Shown in pieces: positions 63,898 to 64,000 of a DNA stretch of 64,000 nt. Below the pieces are notes generated by a model. That model worked only from the letters and a program-made list of their open reading frames with translations, was not told where the DNA came from and did not search any database. Origin of the DNA: Apibacter muscae (lineage in GTDB: Bacteria; Bacteroidota; Bacteroidia; Flavobacteriales; Weeksellaceae); NCBI RefSeq assembly GCF_007845635.1, contig NZ_SELG01000032.1, forward strand, positions 186,001 to 250,000, in the 5' to 3' direction. A program made the position numbers and the translations under genes. How positions within the stretch are numbered: position 1 is the stretch's first letter; the number at the start of each line of letters is the position of its first letter.

Positions 63898-63916
63898 TTT
63901 TTTAGGTATCTTTTTA
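63885..63916 (+). terminator. Terminator after the 63592 gene
   Basis: AGACACCTA and TAGGTATCT form an imperfect hairpin with one mismatch, then five T. Confidence 0.6.
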
Positions 63917-63938
63917 TTAGGGATGGATTTATTTTTTT

Positions 63939-64000
63939 ATGACTTTGTTTTTTGGTTTTAACTGGTTTCTTTTTTCTTTCCAGTTTTCCGCACTCATATA
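63939..64000 (+). CDS. Possible 5' end of a further gene
   Basis: An ATG at 63939 opens a frame running off the window (first residues MTLFFGFNWF), T-rich like the preceding module. Too short to assign; it may not be a gene. Confidence 0.25.
   Translation, partial: MTLFFGFNWFLFSFQFSALI

Noticed and set aside
58640-64000. Prophage or integrative element
   Set aside because: No integrase, phage structural or conjugation genes and no attachment-site repeat found in the visible part.

Overview
The window is 64 kb of strongly AT-rich chromosome from a member of the Bacteroidota, most likely a flavobacterium (Flavobacteriia, Weeksellaceae-like). The pointers are a fused E1 alpha/beta 2-oxoacid dehydrogenase, a short-type PEP carboxylase, a GSCFA protein, DUF3098 beside ftsX and uppP, DUF4136 and DUF4919 proteins, a type IX secretion (T9SS) C-terminal sorting domain, and promoters of the Bacteroidota form TTTG-N20-TAnnTTTG. 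An Apibacter-like host-associated organism would fit the low GC, but species cannot be fixed from the sequence. There are no rRNA genes, insertion sequences or CRISPR arrays.

Region 1 (1-9.0 kb, mostly +): the 3' end of holA, pyruvate dehydrogenase E1 alpha plus a two-lipoyl E2, ndk, metF-folB, tRNA-Cys, a small ABM monooxygenase, a YagU-like membrane protein and oligopeptidase B. Region 2 (9-18.2 kb): catalase with an ankyrin-repeat partner, a conserved unknown with kinase-like motifs, two small envelope proteins, an aldo/keto reductase, a glycosyltransferase whose promoter lies inside an 18-bp perfect inverted repeat, an APC amino-acid permease and a DUF4136 lipoprotein. Region 3 (18.4-30.5 kb): a 1588-residue T9SS-exported protein with BspA-like leucine-rich repeats, nuoABCD (operon closed after nuoD), then a TonB-dependent siderophore-type receptor with a PepSY membrane protein.

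Region 4 (30.6-58.2 kb) is conserved housekeeping: fmt/HAD phosphatase/LolA-like; rplU-rpmA; an acyltransferase-TatD-GSCFA-prenyltransferase operon; a ModF-like tandem ABC ATPase; ppc; rsmA-YHS-branched-chain E1-recF; ftsX-DUF3098-uppP; panB; an RluA enzyme; ftsE; a TIGR01777 reductase; and an MlaD / iron-sulphur electron-transfer operon. Nearly all convergent pairs share bidirectional hairpin terminators.

Region 5 (58.4-64 kb) is accessory. After tRNA-Gly and tRNA-Leu comes a T/G-rich module: an unknown 281-residue protein overlapping a PAAR-like (DUF4280) protein of the type VI secretion kind. The last ~110 residues of the PAAR-like protein change abruptly to A-rich coding and look like an exchangeable toxin tip, with a His/Cys pair suggestive of a clan CD (caspase/CPD-like) fold. 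It is followed by five tightly packed small unknown genes (candidate immunity or defence cassette), a convergent Xre regulator with a possible operator, and a return to T/G-rich coding. This is the part of the window most likely to hold something undescribed.
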